A stretch of DNA of 64,000 bases from Epiperipatus broadwayi (Eukaryota > Onychophora > Udeonychophora > Euonychophora > Peripatidae). A program made the translations under genes and the position numbers. Positions 23,041 through 32,835 of the stretch are shown one piece after another (position 1 is the stretch's first letter; the number at the start of each line of letters is the position of its first letter). A model generated the notes under the pieces. The model was given only the letters and a program-made list of their open reading frames with translations, had not been told where the DNA came from and did not search any database. The stretch covers positions 3,185,351 to 3,249,350 of the forward strand of contig JAQFVV010000021.1 in the NCBI GenBank assembly GCA_028023455.1, read 5' to 3'.

Positions 23041-23518
23041 AAATCTTGAAATGGAATACTCATTCAATTATAGTACTACTGAAAAAATTGACTCATTTTT
23101 CAGCAGTGTCAACACATCTCAGGAAACTTCACCATCAGTTGCTTTGGAGTGATGCCAAGAATTCTTGCAAGAATAACAACCATTTTATCTTTTTTATTAT
23201 TAATGGTAAATTGATTAACATAATATTAAAATGTGAGTATTATATATTTTTCTCGATTCATGGTTTAAAATCATAATAGACAATTTTTTCTTACAATTAT
23301 AAGATGAGCGGTTATCTTTGCATGAATAGATAATGTTGCTCCAAGGCATCTGATGATAGAGATTTCCATGGCAAGCAAATAATAATGTTCCACACACTGA
23401 ATCTGCAGCTGTCATATCTTTGCATATATTTCAGTATGTATTTTTGTTTTATTATATATATATATATTTCAGTATGTATTTTTGTTTTTATTATATACTG
23501 TATATATATTGTCCTGTG

Positions 23519-23645
23519 TGATTTGGTGGAGGGCTAAAATGATAATCTCGGGAGCTCAGCATCCAATTATTATGATCCGATACTGTCACTTCTGGTGTGC
23601 ACGCTTCTTTAGAACACCTGATCAATAAACCATTTGATTATTACA
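23519..23645 (+). repeat. tRNA-like unit
   Basis: GTGTGATTTGGTGGAGGGC, TCACTTCTGGTGTGCACGC and CACCTGATCAATAAACCAT match the unit family at 1305-1800. Confidence 0.45.
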
Positions 23646-24355
23646 TATGTAATGAACAGTTAATATGCAGTGTAGTTGAAGCAACTTTAAAAATTCCGTG
23701 ACATTTTGAAGTTTTAATGTCTTCAGTTTACATATATGATGGCAAAAAGAGAGAACAAAATGATAAATATATAAATATTTTATAGCAACCTGCTGAATAT
23801 CTTATTAAATTTTTAAAAAATGTAATTGAAAACATTCATATTTTTTAATCATGTTAAATGAAAAATCACTCTCAATTAGAGTGAATTCACATTCGAAGAA
23901 TATTTCAGCATTAACATTGAATTTGGTCTAAAAATAAAAATGTCCTTAATTCCAAACAATTTTTTTTTCAAAAATAGTGAGTGACATTTAAATAAATGTG
24001 AAAGTTAAAAAAAAGTAGCATAGAAAAAGATTGCTTTAAAAAGCAGTGGAAATTAAAATGGTTGCGTATTTAAAAGATCGATCTGATATTTATGAAAAAG
24101 GGGTTTGAATGATAGGCATTAATTTGTATAATGCACAATCCTCAGAATTCTTTACAAATGTCTGACATCTTTAATATGTAAACGTATAAACAGTTCTCTT
24201 CTTGAAGGACCAACACAATCTAGTTCTTCAGTCAATTTACAATCGATTGCTATAAGATTATAGTTCATTATTACTTATTATCTTTTAATAACTAATTTTA
24301 ATATTTCCGGCTACATCAATAAATTTTAAAATACTCTTTACATCATTAAAGGACA
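23646..24355. other. AT-rich, no feature recognised
   Basis: No motif, palindrome or shared repeat was noted. Confidence 0.4.
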
Positions 24356-24357
24356 AT

Positions 24358-24405
<48 letters not shown>
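24356..24405. repeat. Compound (CA)n(TA)n(GA)n microsatellite
   Basis: Three successive dinucleotide runs. Confidence 0.88.
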
Positions 24406-24406
<1 letters not shown>

Positions 24407-24417
24407 TCACATCATCT

Positions 24418-24548
24418 CAGACAATGCTTAAAATTGACCAATAGATTATCAACAATTCATTGTCAAGACAACACTCGAATAATAAAAGAAAATTTGAGTA
24501 TTGCCTTGACAACAGATTGTTGCAATTCTACAGGTTAATTTTAAGCAT
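24418..24548. mobile_element. Small foldback (MITE-like), about 57-bp arms
   Basis: The left arm begins AATGCTTAAAATTGACC and the right arm ends GGTTAATTTTAAGCATT. The inner parts (ATTCATTGTCAAGACAACAC and TATTGCCTTGACAACAG) also pair. The inner GTCAAGGCAA links it to family F1. Confidence 0.75.
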
Positions 24549-24549
24549 T

Positions 24550-25080
24550 AGCTGGAAAAATATGATTTACCTGTGATAACCAAAGAACTCATACCCATGA
24601 TGCAACAGTAATTCATCCATCTTTCATGCGTATGGTCTGGTTTGAATTAGAGTCAAATAAATTTAGAAATTTTTTCAAGGGGGTTTAGTTTATTTGATAG
24701 CTCATCTGGGTAACAATCCATTTTTTTGCTGGTAGGGGTGTAGCTAGTTATCTTTATCTAGGAATAAAAAAAGCAACCATCAACTGTCAATTGGTAAGCC
24801 TGATTAGATGTTTTTTATCCATTATTCTTTTATAAAGATGGCAGGAGAGATCTTTGCCTTAAAGTGAGATATTTAAAGATTGTGTTCTTTTAGATAGATA
24901 CCCATGTAAATATAATGTATTTAATAAGCACAGCACTAAATATAAATATAATAAAGGAAGCAGACCAGTTTCTGTGAATGTGTATATGTATTTATATTTG
25001 TCACTCGTAGATGTTGATCAGTTTATTTTTTATTATATATAAAATAACTAATCAATATAACAACAAAGATTATAAAATTA
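24550..25080. other. AT-rich, no feature recognised
   Basis: No motif or shared repeat was noted. Confidence 0.4.
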
Positions 25081-25084
25081 AAAA

Positions 25085-25450
25085 AAAGCCAGAAACTAGT
25101 CTAGGGATATTGGATGAGTAGGCACTAGATGGGGATTTTATGCACAAGCCTTCTGGCATCCATTGATTACTCTAGCTTGTTGTGTGTGGCAATATATATA
25201 TTGGGTTTTGGCTGTTTTAACAACAATTATACACAAGCATAAGAGGAGGTCGTCATGTGATGTTTATTGGCTTAAAACCAATCCTGCCTAATAGGATAGT
25301 GGTGGCTATGGTTATTAAAGAACCAAAGACGCCAAAATGTATGGGTACTGAACTGGGTTCAGACCCATATGACTGTATAAGCTAATGGGCTTGGATTGAA
25401 AACATTAAAGTGTTTTCAGTTTAAGCATAAGAGGAGGTGGTCATGTGATG
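25085..25450 (-). mobile_element. F2 copy with duplicated outer end
   Basis: The reverse of the F2 arm (CCAGAAACTAGTCTAGGGAT, GGATGAGTAGGCACTAGAT, CTGGCATCCATTGATTACTC) is followed by two copies of the outer end, ATAAGAGGAGGTSGTCATGTGATG, about 190 bases apart. Between them is TGGGTTCAGACCCATATGAC, an interior segment also seen at 46640-46720. Confidence 0.65.
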
Positions 25451-25699
25451 TTTATTGGCTTAAAAGATTATAAACATAGAACTCTTATTAAATATATTAA
25501 AAATCTCTGGTAACATTGAAAAAATTACAATATGTAAAGAAGATTATCAGTAATATAAATAGAATAGGATATGAAATAAAAAATAGGATATAATAAATCA
25601 TCAAAATACCTTGCTACTATAATAAAAATTAAATATAGATAATTGATGATAAAAAATTATAAATATTAATCAATATAAAATCAATGTGCCCTTTTTATA

Positions 25700-26268
25700 A
25701 AAACCTATATCTTTTCACAAAAATTAAAATTCATAGAGATAATAATCAATTGAGATTATTATTTAATTTTGGTTATTTTATTTTACAGAAATTCTGCAAA
25801 TATTTAAATAAATGGATAAGAAGTGTTTTCGGATATGAAGAATTTTGTATATAAAATACGGATAGTATTATAAATAAATTAAACCATATAAAATTGACTA
25901 GAAACCAAAGATTTTTTACAATGGATTTTCAAGAATTAAAAGTATATTATATAAACATTAATAAAAAATGTAAGTCAATAAATAGATATAAACATAATAA
26001 ATATTATATAAAAAAAAGATTTATTATTAATATATAATAATTTGCATTTTAATACAATAACATTTTTTGGAATATACATAAAGGATGGTTAGTGGATTAA
26101 CGTCATCAGTATTTATAAATAAATTAGAAAATATTATAACTAAAATAAGAATAAAGAATCAAAAAATGATGATGTTTTAATAATTGATAATATATTAAAG
26201 AACTATGAACAATATTTATAATAATTTTAATTATATATATTAACTCTATTATTATCACAGATAAATGA
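25700..26268 (+). pseudogene. Penelope-like element, RT domain (first part)
   Basis: From 25706 the frames give a degraded 'LPKIHK'-like stretch (LFTKIKIHRDNNQLRL). A frame from 25735 then reads RDNNQLRLLFNF and continues with LQKFCKYLNKWIRSVF, NTDSIINKLNHIK and RFFTMDF. This is the order expected for RT motifs 1 to A of Penelope-like elements (PKIHK, then xxDxxSLY). Further on come NNLHFNTITFFGIY and, near 26167, DDVLIIDN as the degraded catalytic YxDD box. Many stops and shifts make it dead. The RT resumes at 27662 after an insertion. Assignment rests on motif order, read by eye. Confidence 0.65.
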
Positions 26269-26559
26269 TGAATTCATAATATTATTTCCCGGAGCTTCCA
26301 TGTAGGAAAAATATATAATAGATAACTAGTTTACATTTCAGTACAATAACAAGTACTTTCCTCAGAGCTTCTTTCTAAAGCATAAGAATGTGGGTGGTGA
26401 GATTTAAAATTGTTATTTTCTCCTCATTCTCAAATTCTATTGGTTGAGAAGTTTTAAAAAATATTTTTTCCTCCAATAGCTTTTTCTAAAATTGTTAATT
26501 TTCTTCAATTCACACTTTTCATTTATGCATTTAGGCTTTTTAAAAATCTCTAGCAGCCA

Positions 26560-26862
26560 TTAGCAGTCTCTGGTCATATTGTTCAATTTTGTCAGAATAT
26601 GTGTTTTATTAAAATTGATGTCATGGTTAGTTAATTTAATGTGTGAATAAATGGTTGATGAATTGGATTTTTCTCTAAGTTCCAAAATGTGTTCTTCCTT
26701 TCTTATGTTTATTCTATGGTTGGTCTGTCCAATGTACGAATGTAAACATATAAACCATGACATTACAAAGGCATTTATCTTTAGGGATGGTAATACTTCA
26801 TTAATTTTTTTAAATGTATTATAAACTATATGAATATTATTTTTCTTATAAAACATTACCAA
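26560..26862 (-). pseudogene. GIY-YIG endonuclease domain, left arm of the dimer
   Basis: An uninterrupted 100-codon reverse frame reads KNNIHIVYNTFKK, then CLHSYIGQTNHRINIRKEEH, then IYSHIKLTNHDINFNKT. YIGQT, the downstream R and the EEH are the conserved core of the GIY-YIG nuclease of Penelope-like elements, where it follows the RT and acts in target cleavage. The GVYE(I)PC start of the domain is damaged in this arm (SWFICLHSYIG) but visible in the right arm. There is no RT upstream in this copy, so it is a fragment. Confidence 0.85.
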
Positions 26863-26999
26863 TTTTAGCAGTTACTCCCTTTATATATGGTAGAACAGTC
26901 TTAATTTTTGAAGTATCTTTTTTTTTCTTATTATATAGGATTTTTTTATATAATAAAAAAAAAAATTTTTGATATTTCAAAAATTAAGAGCCATATATA

Positions 27000-27460
27000 A
27001 AGGGAGTAACTGATAAACTTGGTAATGTTTTAAAGAAAAATAATATCCACACAGTTTATACTACATTTAAAAAATTAATAAAGTATTTGCACATCCTAAA
27101 GATAAAATTCCTTTGGAGTATCATGCTGTATATGAAATTCCATGTGGAGTTTGTTTACATTCATACATTGGACAGACTAATCATAGAATAAACATAAGAA
27201 AGGAAGAACACATTTTGGCAGTTACAGAATAATCCAATTTCTCAACCATTTATTCACATATTAAATTAACTAATCATGACATCAATTTTAATGAAATGCA
27301 TTCTTGCAAAAATTGAACAATATGACCAGAGACTGCTAATGGAAGCTATAGAGATTTTTAAAAGGCTTTAGAGCATAAATGAAAAGTGGGAATTGAATTA
27401 AATTAACAATATTTGGAAAAATCTATTGGAAGATAAAATACTTTTTAAAACTTCTCAACC
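27000..27460 (+). pseudogene. GIY-YIG endonuclease domain, right arm of the dimer
   Basis: Frames give NVLKKNNIHTVYTTFKK, then HPKDKIPLEYHAVYEIPCGV, CLHSYIGQTNHRINIRKEEH and HIKLTNHDINFNE. Near 27330 there is MEAIEIFKR, then a shifted NNIWKNLLEDK. This is the full GIY-YIG layout including the VYEIPCG start that the left arm has lost. At least two frameshifts and a stop inside the domain (after LAVTE) inactivate it. Confidence 0.82.
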
Positions 27461-27661
27461 AATAGAATTTGAGAATGAAAAGAAACTAACAAAGGAAAAA
27501 AATTATGATTTTAAATCTCACCACACACATTCTTATGATTTGAGAAAGAAGAAGCTCTGAGAAAAGTACTTGTTATTGTACTGAAATGTCAGCTATTTAG
27601 CTGTTATATATTTTTACTATGTGAAAGCTCCCAGAAATAATACTGTGAATTCATAATATTA

Positions 27662-28160
27662 AATTTCCAACAATAGAATTTGAAGATGAAATTAAATATT
27701 TAGATATAGAAATTCACACATGCAGTGATAACAAAAATGTAATAAAATGTTTTGTTAAATTACGAAAAATAATTCCTATAGATTTATAACAAACATGAGT
27801 ACTAAAGGTGGCAGTTATTAAAAATTTTAAGTATAGAAATGATAAATATACTACAGATAAAAGTATGATTGGTTTACAAAAAAAACACTTTTTTGAATAA
27901 TATAAAGATTATGAATATAACACTAAAAATATTAAAAATATACTTTTAAATTTTAAAACATCTGTATTAAATAATATTTCTGTGCAAAATGATTATAATG
28001 ATACTAGTAACAATAATTCAAATTTTTATATTACTTATAAATGTATAATACATTAATAACAGAACAAAAATATATTGATATATAAATAAATATTGGATGG
28101 CCAAATAGTAATAGTCTAAAAAAATAATATGTACTTTTAAAATAAAAGATGATGTAAAAA
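27662..28160 (+). pseudogene. Penelope-like element, RT domain (second part)
   Basis: The frame reads FPTIEFEDEIKYLDIEIHT, the RT C-terminal block (IxFTxExExxxxxFLDxxI) of Penelope-like elements, and continues in the frame left at 26268. Downstream DKYTTDKSMIGLQKKHFFE is lysine-rich linker. Stops become frequent after 27790. A SINE at 28171 interrupts the path to the GIY-YIG domain at 28290. Confidence 0.62.
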
Positions 28161-28170
28161 ATAAGAAAGG

Positions 28171-28280
28171 TCAAGCGTTGTTAGCCAAGAGGTCAGCACA
28201 GCTGCCTTGCAAGCAAGTAGTTGGTTTCAGATGGTTGTTGCGGGTTTGCATCCCAGCTGATGCTATGACATATGGAAAAT
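28171..28280 (+). mobile_element. tRNA-derived SINE, subtype 2
   Basis: A box TTAGCCAAGAGGTCAGCAC, loop CTTGCAA, insert GTAGTTGGTTTCAGATGG, B box GCGGGTTTGCATCCC, and tail GATGCTATGACATATGG. It sits between the RT and GIY-YIG parts of the older Penelope-like element, making a third layer of nesting. A reverse 73-codon frame across it is incidental. Confidence 0.85.
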
Positions 28281-28570
28281 ATATATATATAAAAGGAATC
28301 ATATATAAAATTAATTGAGACATGTTAATATGATTTACTATGGACATGCAGGAAATAGTTTGAAGAAAGAACCCAAGAACATAATTGTGCATCTAATAGA
28401 TGATAAATCTGTTTTATACATTCACTAATTAATATATGGGCATAAAATAGAAAGTATAAAAAATATTAAGCATTTAAATAATATTAAAGATTTGTAAAGA
28501 AAACAAATGTATGAAACAAATTATATTAAGCATAACATAGATAATTTCATAAATATTTATGAACTTCAGT
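28281..28570 (+). pseudogene. Penelope-like element, GIY-YIG domain of the older copy
   Basis: GIIYKIN begins the domain at about 28295, followed by NMIYYGHAGNSLKK, a one-base shift, RTQEHN, then SVLYIH and YGHKIESIKN. The order GIxYKIxC, YYGxTGxSLxxR, EH, GHxI is the GIY-YIG pattern. Here the catalytic T of YGQT reads A. Later frames are lysine/asparagine-rich and end near 28570. It is the natural 3' partner of the RT at 25700-26268 and 27662-28160. Confidence 0.66.
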
Positions 28571-28970
28571 AAATTTAGTTTATGATGTAACAATTAAAAA
28601 TGAATGGAAAATTATATAATAAAATAGTATATATAAAATTGTATAAGATAGGTTTTTAACTGTTCTATGTATTTGTTATGTTATATGGTAATTTATTTCA
28701 TCATTTATCAAATTTCTAACAATCTGGATTGTTGTATAATAATTTTATTTTTATTTTATTCATGTTTTGTTTTATTTGTTGCTATTGTTATTATTTTTAC
28801 TTTCATTTTAAATCAGTAAATGGTACTCTATATACAATAGAATAATGGTTAAAATAGATGTTTAACATTTGATAAATGCATAAAAGCGTGTGCAAAAAAA
28901 GATTTTTAAGTTATAGCTGTTTGTATTTTAATATTTTATTATTTTTTTATAATTTTTTATTAAACTATAT
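28571..28970. other. AT-rich, probably 3' flank of the Penelope-like element
   Basis: Very AT-rich with no motif. The element's 3' limit cannot be placed. Confidence 0.35.
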
Positions 28971-28971
28971 A

Positions 28972-29175
28972 TAAACACTGGAATGACCAACTTTCCAAAT
29001 GCTAATTAATATTAATACACCAGTCTCAGTGAATATAAAATTATCATTTATATACACTACTTCAGATCATATAGAAATAACAAGTCTGATAAATGATATT
29101 ACTCTGGCTAAATCTCAAATCTAATGCATTAAATACATTCCAGCATTAAACTTCACAAAGTAGAGATAGTTTCTA
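28972..29175 (+). repeat. F12 repeat, copy 1
   Basis: ACTGGAATGACCAACTTTCC, CTACTTCAGATCATATAG, AACAAGTCTGATAAATGATA and GCATTAAACTTCACAAAG recur in copy 2 (29255) and inverted in copy 3 (29510). Confidence 0.7.
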
Positions 29176-29202
29176 TTCATTTTAAACTTTTATAAATTAA
29201 TA

Positions 29203-29241
<39 letters not shown>
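29203..29241. repeat. (TA)n microsatellite
   Basis: About 19 TA dinucleotides. Confidence 0.95.
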
Positions 29242-29243
<2 letters not shown>

Positions 29244-29254
29244 ATTTGTACACT

Positions 29255-29665
29255 AAAATGTAAGCATTGAAATGATCAAATTTTCCAAACACTATTAATA
29301 TTGATGTGACATCATTCTTCCCAAACTACCTAAAAAACATAGAATAACCAGTTGCATCTGTTACTTCGGACTTGATCAGGACGGCAAGTCTGATAAGTGA
29401 TATTATTTAGACTAAACTTGAAATCAAACAAGAAAGTAAAACAAATCTCTTTTAGCTTTGCTAAACATTAAACTTCACAAGATGGATGTTGTATTTATAT
29501 CTTTGATTGATTTGATGTTATGGCTAAATAATATTATTATCAGTCATGCCATTTTTAAAAGATCTGAAGTAGCAAAGGTAAATAGTCATTCTATATTTTT
29601 CCTGGTTGATGCGATAAAGAGAGTAGCACATTAAGATGAAAAACATTTTGAAAGTTGGTCATTAA
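29255..29665. mobile_element. F12 copies 2 and 3 as an inverted pair
   Basis: Copy 2 (29255-29480): ATTGAAATGATCAAATTTTC, TTACTTCGGACTTGATC, GCAAGTCTGATAAGTGATAT. Copy 3 (29510-29665) is its reverse: TGGCTAAATAATATTATTAT, AAGATCTGAAGTAGCAAAGG, ends GAAAGTTGGTCATT. With copy 1 this gives two direct units and one inverted unit, the usual footprint of a foldback family. Confidence 0.7.
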
Positions 29666-29669
29666 GATT

Positions 29670-31020
29670 AACTTGAAAAGATTGAAAGCAAAATACATGG
29701 ATAAAAGAATAAACAGTTAAGATGGGGTTATTTTACATACTAGAAAACATGGCATTAAATGAATAATTGAAATTTTAAACTGGATTCCACTAATTTATAA
29801 AAATTTGAGAAAGAATAAAATGAATAGATAAGACGAAAGAGTTTGATGGAATAATATTGAAAAGAGAAGTCACAGATCAAAAAAATTATATTAAACTCAG
29901 AAGTACCTTCATTCTACTGCATATTGATACTGTCTGAAAATGATAATTTGCATAAATATATACCTGTGTATGTATCTATATTGTATGATACAGGCTGTTG
30001 ATTGGACAATGAGCACAGCAGTTCTGTTACTAAAGTTGATCATTTCATACCGTGATGTACTCATTGTGTACAAAATGACAAACTGCTAAACTAAGGAGTC
30101 ACTCCTAATGATGTTCCCATCCAACATTTTGTTTTTCTAACACAATATTAGCCAATACTTAAAACATTGCCAGGACCACTCATTACACTTTGATTACCAA
30201 TGTATGTTCTCAAATAAATAATTCTGATGAATTGTTTATACTTTCCTGGCAGTAATTGCACTAACTTATGCAATTACTTAAGCTTGGTTAGTGTGAATTA
30301 TTTTTGAAGGGAAAAATGCTTCTATGCTTTTTGGCGCCACCTCTGGAATCAATGAACTGATTTGTCTCATTCGATTACTTCTTAAACGGCTGCTCATATC
30401 ACATTAAATTACCCAGACTTGGGGCACTTAGAATTTCTTTCTATGGACTAAACTGATATATAGTCATGTGTTTACATAGTTGTACACACGATGCAGTCAG
30501 GCTGAGAATTGAATAAATAATGGACACAAGTATTACTCTTTAATTTTGAAATAATTTAATGAATTAAAAAATTATGGTAATAAAAAAAAATCAAAGTAAA
30601 CTTCATTTCATTATACACTAAATACATTAAGATGTACACATAAGATCAGTGCATCTACAAATATAAACATTATCTCAATATAGTGTACATATTTGCATAT
30701 TTTTTTCTATATGAGTCACTTCAAAGTTATACTCATATATTGCAAGAAATCATTTAAAAAATATATTCTTATCATTTTATGAAGTAAAAATTTACATTGT
30801 TTAATATCACATAATAAAAAATAGTATATATAAAAATGTATTACTCTGAAAAAACTTGAACTGAGTCAAGCCACTATGAAAATGCATAACCATGTAGATA
30901 TATTCCTCACTTAATAGCACTGAATTAACGTTTGGTGAATTCTCGCCAGAATGTAATGCAAAATTAATGAACTAACTGTGCCAGGAGCAGGATGAATATA
31001 TAGTTTATAAAATATGCAAA
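29670..31020. other. No recognised repeat; higher-complexity island
   Basis: From about 29990 to 30500 the sequence is less AT-biased and shares nothing with the rest of the window that I could see. No reading frame of note. See the findings for its TAATTGC/GCAATTA pair near 30255-30280. Confidence 0.4.
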
Positions 31021-31026
31021 TTACTG

Positions 31027-31309
31027 CCAGGCATCTTACTATGGTGAGACTCGGGCTAACCTCAATATAAGAATTTACCAACACAGGTATGTATACAACA
31101 GGGTTAAAAATAAAAATGAAAGAGCATCAGTCTTCTGGGACCACCAAGCGGCTACAGGCCATGTGTTCAAACCCAGTTCTGACCAAGTAATTTTCACAGA
31201 GAGGAATGATGCCAAAAGAAAAGTCAAAGAAGCTTTTTGCATAGCAAATGATCTCAGTGCTATTAATAGAAAAGAGGCATGCTTTGCTCTCTCCAAACAA
31301 TGGACTAGC
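31027..31309 (+). pseudogene. GIY-YIG domain remnant, second Penelope-like lineage
   Basis: One uninterrupted frame from 31032 reads YYGETRANLNIRIYQH, then VFWDHQAATGHVFKP, VKEAFCIANDLSAINRKEAC and ALSKQW before TS and a stop at 31309. YYGET with the following R and H, DHxxxTGHxF, KEAxxIA and IN are landmarks of a GIY-YIG domain plus the tail typical of Penelope-like element C-termini. Unlike the copies at 26-28 kb it lacks the KRKEEH block, so it is a different lineage. The upstream RT is not seen. The frame is open, so decay is recent or by truncation. The 73-codon reverse frame over it is a shadow. Confidence 0.78.
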
Positions 31310-31518
31310 TAATTAAAAATTCAAACTCATTTGCATATGTGTACAATAAATCACAACAGTCTTCATTTGTAAAGCTATGAGTATGAGATTTGAACATCTT
31401 ATCTTGAAAGTGCAGACATATTACACATTATCATATAATTATAACTTCACTAACGTATGCGGAAAAAATGTCACATACTTATAATTGCAGTGAGAAATGT
31501 AAATTATAAAAATCAGAT

Positions 31519-31690
31519 GCTCCATTTTTTTAACAAAAGATGCAAGACTTCTTCCTGTTGATTCAATTCAGGTTCTCTTGCAATAACCCATGCCTCCTTG
31601 AACTTTCTCTTATAATCATATATCTCTATCTATACAGATAGTTTTAGTGTCAAAAGGGAAAAACATGTGTCCTATAGCAAGTGAAAAATT
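31519..31690 (-). pseudogene. GIY-YIG tail remnant, same lineage as 31027
   Basis: Reverse strand: AIGHMFFPFDTKTICIDRD, a one-base shift, then YDYKRKFKEAWVIAREPEL, NQQEEVLHLLLKKWSI and a stop. This aligns with TGHVF...KEAFCIAND...IN...LSKQW of the plus-strand copy 200 bases away. The two are tail-to-tail. Confidence 0.65.
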
Positions 31691-31699
31691 CAGTTTTAT

Positions 31700-32075
31700 A
31701 AAATTTTATCAAATAAAACAAGAAAACAATAAATATGAAAAATTTACAGATTAATTCATCTACTACTAATCAAGTTGTACTTCTTGAAATATTTTAATTG
31801 ACTAGGTACAATTGAAGTTACTCAAATTTTCTACAGAACCCTATTAGTAGTATCTTATATTTTCACCATTTCTTACTTTTTATTTATTTATTTATTTTAC
31901 CTTTGTTTAAAATTTGCTTTACAGTGTTCAAAATAACTACATTTTTAGTATGATAATTTTATAGCATCATACTTCTTCTCTATCTCTATGCTATTTATTG
32001 TAAACTTTAATAAGTAATAATAATTGTCAGATTATAGTATTTTATAAATCCTTATCTTGTGCTATCATATACAAT
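31700..32075. other. AT-rich, no feature recognised
   Basis: Includes a (TTTA)n-like run near 31880. Nothing else was noted. Confidence 0.4.
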
Positions 32076-32079
32076 ATAG

Positions 32080-32415
32080 TTAGACTAGTGGCTTTCATTA
32101 ATGAAGGGCTTTGGATCTTGGAACTGTGCAATTGGATCTTTAGAATCTAATTCACCTAACTTCTAGCTGCTGTCATTCCACCTCTGTTTTGTCCTATCAA
32201 GTTTGATGTTGCACCCAGTCTTTTAGGATCTAATGCATCTTCCTTTCAACTGCTATTGTTTACCTCTCTTATATTATTAAGTTGAAGCCAATCTGTAGAT
32301 GTTGAATAGGGCAGCACAAGATAGGAATTTCTTAAGCATGATTATCTGGCATCTGATAGTATTTATTAAAGCTTACAGTCATAGAGATGGTAAAAAAGTA
32401 AAACAGATGAAGTCA
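32080..32415 (+). repeat. Diverged relative of F2 interior
   Basis: GACTAGTGGCTTTCATTAAT with TTGGATCTT, and TTTTAGGATCTAATGCATCT, resemble the F2 centre at 46490-46600. The end carries AAGTCATGTGATAAAGTCAC. Confidence 0.45.
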
Positions 32416-32537
32416 TGTGATAAAGTCACATGAGAATCTTTCTGGTTAGAAAGCCTCCTATAAATCTTGGTTTTTCCCTCCAACTATTCTTCAATATTAG
32501 TAGTTGGGTTGAAATTTTTAGTAGTTTTGTAGAAGGT

Positions 32538-32735
32538 GCTCAATGGCCACTAGAGGCGCTGCTTCTGTGCCACTGCATAGAACTATACAGGGTAAGGGCC
32601 CCAAAAGCAGAAACACTGTGCTGCTCACCAGGAGGTGCTCGATGGTTGCTAGAGGTGCTGTTTCTGTGCCAGCACACAGAACTATACAGGGTAGGGGGCC
32701 CAAAAGCAGAAATGCTTCTTCCAGCCACTAGGTGT
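32538..32735 (+). repeat. Tandem duplication, 2 copies of 99 bp
   Basis: Units begin at 32538 and 32637. Both contain GCTSYTTCTGTGCCA-type sequence, then AGAACTATACAGGGTA and GGSCCCAAAAGCAGAAA. A third, shorter relative follows to about 32820. GC content is clearly higher than the surroundings. Overlapping open frames on both strands (134 codons at 32430-32834, and 61-72 codons in reverse) all arise from this repeat and show no family motif, so I do not call a gene. Confidence 0.85.
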
Positions 32736-32835
32736 TGCTGTTCACCATGCATATGCACAGGAACCTTCTACCAGCTATCTCTCAGCAAAGCTTCCTGCTT
32801 GGTGGCGCTGGTGTCCATGCGTAAGCCCATGTAGC

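Larger units (their letters stand above)
26279..27645. mobile_element. Palindromic dimer of truncated Penelope-like element, with TSD
   Basis: Two copies of the same 3' portion of a Penelope-like element face away from each other around 26940. The arms run roughly 26279-26935 and 26945-27645. Each arm carries a linker, a GIY-YIG domain and a 3' end with AAGTACTTGTTATTGTACTG. The dimer is flanked by the 16-base direct repeat TGAATTCATAATATTA (26269-26284 and 27646-27661), partly overlapping the arm ends. The plus-strand RT frame on the left (IHNI) continues on the right (KFPTIEFEDEIKYLDIEIH) once the dimer is discounted, so this is an insertion into an older element. Confidence 0.85.

Noticed and set aside
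23050-23420. Possible inverted pair (TTGCTTTGGAG region versus CTCCAAGGCATCTG region)
   Set aside because: Only about 35 bases pair convincingly; too weak to call an element by eye.
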